Made by a program: the position numbers and the translations under genes
NCBI GenBank assembly: GCA_946482355.1
Contig: CAMLRE010000047.1
Coordinates: forward strand, 1 to 9,470
Source: an uncultured Bdellovibrio sp.
GTDB taxonomy: Bacteria; Bdellovibrionota; Bdellovibrionia; Bdellovibrionales; Bdellovibrionaceae
Direction: 5' to 3'
DNA: 9,470 bases
The notes under the pieces: generated by a model
What the model was told of the DNA's origin: nothing
Databases searched by the model: none
Seen by the model: only the letters and a program-made list of their open reading frames with translations
Part shown: positions 5,211-9,470 of the stretch, one piece after another
Numbering within the stretch: position 1 is the stretch's first letter
Layout of the letters: the number at the start of each line of letters is the position of its first letter

Positions 5211-6129
5211 CACCGTCTACTTTTTGACCTGTGCCATCATCTGGGGAATTACCTGGATAGCGATTAAATACCAACTTCCTTATGTTGATGGCACCGCAGC
5301 GGTTTTTTACCGCTTCTTTTTTTCAAGCCTTGTGATGTTTGGCATCTGCCTGGCGACTAAAACTTCTCTTTTCAAATTTTCACGCCTACAGCATTTCAGA
5401 TTTGCCTCTCAGGGTTTATTTATTTTTTGTATTAACTATCTTTTAACCTACTGGGCCACATCGATGACCACTTCGGCACTTATCGCTTTGGCTTTTAGTT
5501 CGCTGATTTTTTTCAATATGTTCGGAGCCCGTTTATTTTTAAAAATTCCGTTTGAGAAAAAAGTGGTCTGGGGCGGAGTTTTAAGTTTACTGGGAATGGT
5601 TTTTATTTCTTTAAATGAATATCAAAATATCACTCTTCACCCCGCTTCTTTATGGGGATTTTTAATCGGCCTTTTTTCAACGATCTCGGCTTCAGCAGGA
5701 AATTTAGTTTCTTATTTAAATAAAAAAGACAACGTGCCTACGTCGTCAAATAACTCTTGGGCGATGTTTTATGGTTCAGGGTTTTCTTTGTTGTTTTGTC
5801 TATTAATGGGTAAATCGCTTCATGTCGAAATTACACAACCGTTCGTGATTTCATTTTTCTATCTTTCAATTTTCGGAACAGTCATTTCATTCTGGGCGTA
5901 TTTTAAATTAATTGAAAATCTTGGTCCGGCAAAAGCGGCGTTCACAAGCATTGCTTCACCTGTGATCGCCTTAATCGTTTCAACTTTTATGGAAGACCTA
6001 AGCTGGACCGTGTTCTTAGCTTTAGGAGCTTTATTCTGTATTATGGGGAATGTTGTGGCTTTGGCTCGTTTACCGCAGCCTCTTCTTCAGCGGCTGCCAC
6101 TTGGTCGGCCAAAGAATTTCCGTTCATAA
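5200..6129 (+). CDS. EamA/DMT-superfamily transporter, about 309 aa
   Basis: This is an inner-membrane permease of the drug/metabolite transporter superfamily with two EamA repeats and about ten hydrophobic segments. The first repeat starts with VYFLTCAIIWGITWIAIKYQ (6-25) and AVFYRFFFSSLVM (34-46). The second (about 150-288) ends with ENLGPAKAAFTSIASPVIAL (239-258), MEDLSW and FCIMGNVVAL, the typical closing segments. Length fits the family. The substrate cannot be predicted; relatives export amino acids, metabolites or drugs. I choose ATG 5200 (MRTNTVYF). An upstream ATG at 5086 would only add a Lys/Thr-rich out-of-frame reading of the neighbour's acidic tract. The start overlaps the GcvH-like stop by 11 bp, implying translational coupling. 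The Arg-rich C-terminus (ARLPQPLLQRLPLGRPKN) lies in the 89-bp overlap with the convergent AI-2E gene. Confidence 0.88.
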   Translation: MRTNTVYFLTCAIIWGITWIAIKYQLPYVDGTAAVFYRFFFSSLVMFGICLATKTSLFKFSRLQHFRFASQGLFIFCINYLLTYWATSMTTSALIALAFSSLIFFNMFGARLFLKIPFEKKVVWGGVLSLLGMVFISLNEYQNITLHPASLWGFLIGLFSTISASAGNLVSYLNKKDNVPTSSNNSWAMFYGSGFSLLFCLLMGKSLHVEITQPFVISFFYLSIFGTVISFWAYFKLIENLGPAKAAFTSIASPVIALIVSTFMEDLSWTVFLALGALFCIMGNVVALARLPQPLLQRLPLGRPKNFRS

Positions 6130-7135
6130 TTTTACCGATCGCAAAAGCTAACTCGGTCACAATAGGTCCTAAGAATAAACCAGGAATCCCAAACATCGCT
6201 AAAGCTCCGATTAAGGCCACCAGCGAAACAAGAGGGTGTAGTGATTCTTCATCTGAAGTCAGAATATAGGCTCTGATAACATTATCAATACTGCCCGCAA
6301 TTCCTAAACCAACTAACATAATTACACCGTTACCGGCTTCGCCTTGAAGAAAGCTAAATAATGCCAAAGCTCCCGACACTGGAACTGAACCCACCACCGG
6401 CACAAACGCCATAAAAAATGTTAGGATAAAGATCATCATAAGATTACCAAAACCTGCGATTGATGCAGCAACGGTAATAATTGTGGCCTGTACTGCTGCT
6501 ACGACTAAAGTTGAAAACACCACCGTGTAACATACTCTTTGTAAAAGTTCGACCAGCTTATGCAATGAATCGTCCGATAAAAGACGGCGATCTTTAAACC
6601 ACTCTAAAAATTCGCGGCGTTTTAACAAGAAGAAATACAAACTCGTTACAAAAATAAAAAGCTGCAATAAAAATTCAGGAAAATTCGTTACAAGCGCTGT
6701 TAACCACGGAATAACGACTGATAAAATACGCGGTAAAAGTGACTGCACATCAAAGTCTTCGCGTAAGTCAAAATTAAAGCGCATCGATATATCAGATAAA
6801 AAATGCCAAACCTTGGTTAACGTTTCTTCGATATTCTTATACACCGGCATTTGGGCAATCGTCTCTTGCTGAAGTTGGGCTATATTTAAAATACCTTTGG
6901 TGATAATCAAAGTTAGCGGTGCAATGATAATTAAAATCAAACCTGTCACCATTAAAAAGATCAGAAGTTTTTCTTTTTTTGTTCTTTTAAGCCATTTGTT
7001 TAAAAGTGGTGTCATCGATAACGCAAATAGCGAAGCTAATAATAACGAAGTTTTAAAAGGCCAAAATAAAAATAAAAACGCAATATAAACTACAGTTAAT
7101 ATCGCATACTTAAATATGACTTCTCTATCGTTCAT
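6041..7135 (-). CDS. AI-2E family (TqsA/PerM-type) permease, 364 aa
   Basis: This inner-membrane protein has about seven or eight hydrophobic segments in the AI-2E_transport family layout: two N-terminal hairpins (8-45 and 56-80), an amphipathic linker with a soluble stretch (83-135), and membrane segments from 138 onward. Family signatures are present: FVPVVGSVPV (244-253), DNVIRAYIL (284-292), and SLHPLVSLVALIGAL followed by GIPGLFLGPI (298-325). Members include TqsA (AI-2 export) and sodium/proton antiporters; the substrate here cannot be assigned. The C-terminus after 336 is acidic and Ala-rich and lies in the overlap with the EamA gene. ATG 7135 has GAGGT five bases upstream, set in a 10-bp gap after the pbpC stop, so the gene is cotranscribed with pbpC. 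This linkage to a cell-wall pair is not one I recall as standard. Confidence 0.92.
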   Translation of the reverse strand: MNDREVIFKYAILTVVYIAFLFLFWPFKTSLLLASLFALSMTPLLNKWLKRTKKEKLLIFLMVTGLILIIIAPLTLIITKGILNIAQLQQETIAQMPVYKNIEETLTKVWHFLSDISMRFNFDLREDFDVQSLLPRILSVVIPWLTALVTNFPEFLLQLFIFVTSLYFFLLKRREFLEWFKDRRLLSDDSLHKLVELLQRVCYTVVFSTLVVAAVQATIITVAASIAGFGNLMMIFILTFFMAFVPVVGSVPVSGALALFSFLQGEAGNGVIMLVGLGIAGSIDNVIRAYILTSDEESLHPLVSLVALIGALAMFGIPGLFLGPIVTELAFAIGKIMNGNSLADQVAAAEEEAAVNEPKPQHSP

Positions 7136-7145
7136 GCTGACCTCG

Positions 7146-9404
7146 CTATTGGCTTATAACCTTAACATTAAAATAACTGCTTTGTGAACGACCTAAATTG
7201 TCGCTGACCGACACAGAATAACGGCCTGGCACGTCGGTTTCAAAGAACAACGGATCATTTTTATAAGAACGACCTACATAATTCTTATTTACAAACCAAT
7301 CTAAATATTGACTGTCGGATTCTGAAATTGCACGCAGTTGAATTTTTGGCTTTTTAAGCTTTCCCTGCTGCGTCTGAATCATGTATTCGATATTCTCTTG
7401 CGGGCTCGTAATATTGATTTGCCCCGTGCGGCTTAAGCTGTCATCACAAGAAAACTTCTTCTCAGAAAGAGTTACTTTTTTTAAACCCGCTTCTTTATAG
7501 ACCGCTAACAAATCATCTGGCCAGACTTCCATGACTTTACTTTGTGTATGATTTAAAGCATCTGGCTTGCACGATATTTTTTGTGTCACCGGGTCTACGT
7601 ACACTTTACGGTGAATAGAACAGGTTTCAATTGATGAAACTGAGGGAATAAATAAAGCTTCTTCTGTTCTGTGACCACAGTTCTCGGTCACTAATTTTTT
7701 TGAAACACTACAGATATGAACTGTTTTTACATTTAAACCGATGCGTGAATCCCACACGGTATTTTCGTGGCCTTTTAAATACTGCGGCTTATTTCTAAGG
7801 TAGTCATAAATCTGAAAATAGAGTGGCGCAGCTACGTTTCTACCGATTAAAGCAGGATTCATTTCGCGGTCATTATCACCAAACCAAATGCCCACGGCAT
7901 AATTACCGATAAGACCCATGGTCCACGCATCTTTATAGGATTTAGATGTTCCTGTTTTCCACGCCAGTGGCATTGCGGTTTTTGTTAAATCCTGAAATGT
8001 TAAACTCTCAGAGCGCGGATTTTTCTTTAACATTTGAAGCACGATATAAGCAGCTTCCGGAGTTAAAATTTGTTGGTATAAAGATTTTTGTTTTTCTAGG
8101 GTGACGTTTAAATCTGCATACTTTCCTAGATGTGATAACGAAGCATAAAGCTTCACAAGATCAAGCATACTCATTTCTACGCCTCCTAACGGAAGAGATA
8201 AACCGTAGAATTTTTCGTCTTTAAATTTAAGTGAGCTTTTACCTTTCATAAAATCATAAAAGCTTGGGTTTTCTAACTTACGCGCTAAATCCACCGCCGG
8301 CAGATTACGACTTAGAATCAACGCTTGATCGCTTCCGATGGCCCCTAAGAATTGTTCGTCGAAATTTTCAGGGTTTAAGCCTGAAAACGTCATGCGGGTA
8401 TCTTTAAGTAAAGTTTTTTCGTGAATTAAACCTTGTTGTAAAGCTAACGCATAGATAAATGGTTTAAGTGTTGAACCCGGAGGCTTCAGCGAACGATTCG
8501 CATCAATCTGGCCTTTGATTTCAGAATTAAAATAGTCCCGCGAACCAATATAAGTGATGATTTCATTTCTGGTTGTATCTACAACCACTAGCGAATAGTT
8601 TTTAATGCCGTGTCTTTCAATGGATTGAAAGTAAGACCCCGCTAGCTTTTCGATGTTTTCTTGTAAAATAAGATCAAGCGTTGTTTTAACAGCTTTAGAT
8701 TCAACGCCTCGCTGTTTTAGATATTCAATAAAGTGCGGCACACGAAAACTTAAGTTTTGTTTTTTCTCGATCGCAAGCTTAGTGAATTTTTGCGGGCTCT
8801 GCGGGATTTGTACTAAAAATTCAATTTGTTCAGTAGATAGCTTTTCACAGCTTTTATTAAAATAGAAAAGGCATGCAGCCCCCACACCCTCTAAGTTAGA
8901 ACCAAAAGGTGCCCAATTTAAATACGCTAATAGAATTTCTTCTTTGCGGTATAAAGCTTCTAACTTTAAAGCCTGCAAGATCTGAACAAACTTTCCCGAA
9001 ATAGATTTGGTCGTTTCAGGATATAAAAGGCGTACGACTTGCATGGTGATGGTTGAGGCCCCTTGTTTACGACCGTCGGTCAAATAAGTTTTATAGGCTG
9101 CACGGCTTAAGGCAAAAGGGTTAACACCCGGATGATAATAAAAAAATTGGTCTTCTTTATTTAAAAAAGCTTCAACCAGCTTAGGATTAATTTCTTTATA
9201 GTCGGAATAAAAACGGTATTTTTCATCCCCTGATAAGGTCAGACGTAATAATTTACCATTACGGTCATAAAATTGTTGTGACCAAGTTTTTTCAGCCAAC
9301 AATTTGCCCGAAAAAAAATAGGGCAAAGATACGGCTAAAACGATCACTACCCCAAAGATCAAAAAGAAAATTCTTTTATTTAACTTCAATCTGCCCCGAT
9401 GCAC
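7146..9404 (-). CDS. pbpC: Penicillin-binding protein 1C (bifunctional peptidoglycan glycosyltransferase/transpeptidase), 752 aa
   Basis: This is a class A PBP of the PBP1C type, anchored in the inner membrane by residues 11-32 with a periplasmic body. The GT51 glycosyltransferase (about 45-225) has NKEDQFFYYHPGVNP with catalytic Glu84, QGASTITMQVVRL (114-126) and KEEILLAYLNWAPFG (154-168). The transpeptidase (about 265-540) has STLK with nucleophile Ser311, SRN (365-367) and KTGTS (483-487), so both active sites look intact. Residues 565-653 hold five cysteines. Residues 655-750 match the BiPBP_C terminal domain (WFVNKNYVGRSY, PGRYSVSVSDNLGRS). Length is close to E. coli PBP1C (770 aa). The start is GTG 9404, overlapping the alpha-2-macroglobulin end by 29 bp with AGG upstream; TTG 9389 after GGGG is an alternative. 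Adjacency to alpha-2-macroglobulin is the conserved YfhM-PBP1C pairing, thought to link protease trapping with wall repair. Confidence 0.97.
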   Translation of the reverse strand: MHRGRLKLNKRIFFLIFGVVIVLAVSLPYFFSGKLLAEKTWSQQFYDRNGKLLRLTLSGDEKYRFYSDYKEINPKLVEAFLNKEDQFFYYHPGVNPFALSRAAYKTYLTDGRKQGASTITMQVVRLLYPETTKSISGKFVQILQALKLEALYRKEEILLAYLNWAPFGSNLEGVGAACLFYFNKSCEKLSTEQIEFLVQIPQSPQKFTKLAIEKKQNLSFRVPHFIEYLKQRGVESKAVKTTLDLILQENIEKLAGSYFQSIERHGIKNYSLVVVDTTRNEIITYIGSRDYFNSEIKGQIDANRSLKPPGSTLKPFIYALALQQGLIHEKTLLKDTRMTFSGLNPENFDEQFLGAIGSDQALILSRNLPAVDLARKLENPSFYDFMKGKSSLKFKDEKFYGLSLPLGGVEMSMLDLVKLYASLSHLGKYADLNVTLEKQKSLYQQILTPEAAYIVLQMLKKNPRSESLTFQDLTKTAMPLAWKTGTSKSYKDAWTMGLIGNYAVGIWFGDNDREMNPALIGRNVAAPLYFQIYDYLRNKPQYLKGHENTVWDSRIGLNVKTVHICSVSKKLVTENCGHRTEEALFIPSVSSIETCSIHRKVYVDPVTQKISCKPDALNHTQSKVMEVWPDDLLAVYKEAGLKKVTLSEKKFSCDDSLSRTGQINITSPQENIEYMIQTQQGKLKKPKIQLRAISESDSQYLDWFVNKNYVGRSYKNDPLFFETDVPGRYSVSVSDNLGRSQSSYFNVKVISQ

Positions 9405-9470
9405 CTTGGCCTACTAAATCAGTACGGTACAAACCTTTGGCATAAATACCCGGTACTTTAAAGTTGCCTT
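9376..9470 (-). CDS. Alpha-2-macroglobulin family protein, C-terminal end only
   Basis: Only the last 30 codons are inside the window. They read GNFKVPGIYAKGLYRTDLVG and then QGASGQIEVK before TAA (9376-9378). This resembles the end of bacterial alpha-2-macroglobulins, where a short beta strand and an AxGxxxV-like finish follow the receptor-binding-like domain (PxxxxxxY). The strongest support is context: pbpC starts inside this reading frame, as in the yfhM-pbpC gene pair of many Gram-negatives. Such proteins trap proteases in the periplasm through a thioester and bait region, but neither can be seen here. Identity is therefore inferred from a short tail plus gene order. Confidence 0.7.
   Translation of the reverse strand, partial: GNFKVPGIYAKGLYRTDLVGQGASGQIEVK

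Noticed and set aside
5047..5274. Minus-strand Arg/Leu-rich open frame
   Set aside because: This is antisense to the GAN repeat of the acidic tail; low-complexity Arg/Leu reading with no support.
6075..6112. Bidirectional terminator from GCAGCC/GGCTGC and TTGG/CCAA stems
   Set aside because: The stems are short, the loop of the first is 11 nt, both lie inside coding sequence of two genes, and no T-tract follows.
8653..8865. Plus-strand 70-codon frame inside pbpC
   Set aside because: It is antisense to well-conserved PBP1C coding sequence with no ribosome site or family resemblance.

Overview
The window looks like chromosomal DNA from a predatory bacterium of the Bdellovibrio group (Bdellovibrionota) with fairly low GC. 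This is inferred from a phage-tail-fibre-like secreted protein resembling the Bdellovibrio mosaic adhesive trimer (MAT) fibres, and from an alpha-2-macroglobulin / PBP1C pair next to small periplasmic genes without close well-known relatives. No rRNA, tRNA, CRISPR array, insertion sequence or prophage module is visible. The species cannot be fixed by reading alone; the low GC would fit a Bdellovibrio exovorus-like lineage better than B. bacteriovorus.

Layout. (1) 1-1495, minus: N-terminal 498 codons of a secreted fibre protein that runs off the left edge. It has a signal peptide, a beta-rich N-domain, a heptad coiled coil and tail-fibre repeats. (2) 1713-2573, plus: an unrecognised exported 286-aa protein, divergent from the fibre gene. 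(3) 2574-4585, minus: a probable operon reading GGCT/AIG2-fold protein with an added C-terminal winged-helix-like segment, then trmL (tRNA wobble 2'-O-methyltransferase), then a secreted PHB-depolymerase-type esterase. A 51-bp palindrome lies just before trmL, and trmL and the esterase overlap by GTGA. (4) 4785-6129, plus: a GcvH-like protein that has lost the lipoyl lysine and carries an almost purely acidic tail. Its last codons overlap the start of an EamA/DMT transporter, so the two are probably translationally coupled. (5) 6041-9470, minus: the end of an alpha-2-macroglobulin gene, pbpC (PBP1C), and an AI-2E family permease, tightly packed as one operon. Its last gene overlaps the EamA gene tail-to-tail by 89 bp.

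How the parts fit. The right-hand operon is an envelope-defence and peptidoglycan-repair cassette; the alpha-2-macroglobulin/PBP1C pairing is known from many Gram-negatives. The left-hand fibre gene probably displays an adhesin. The most unusual items are the non-lipoylatable acidic GcvH-like protein, the GGCT-like protein with a replaced catalytic Glu and a fused C-terminal domain, the large palindrome that buries the trmL ribosome-binding region, and a perfect sigma-28-type -10 octamer abutting the fibre gene's GTG start.
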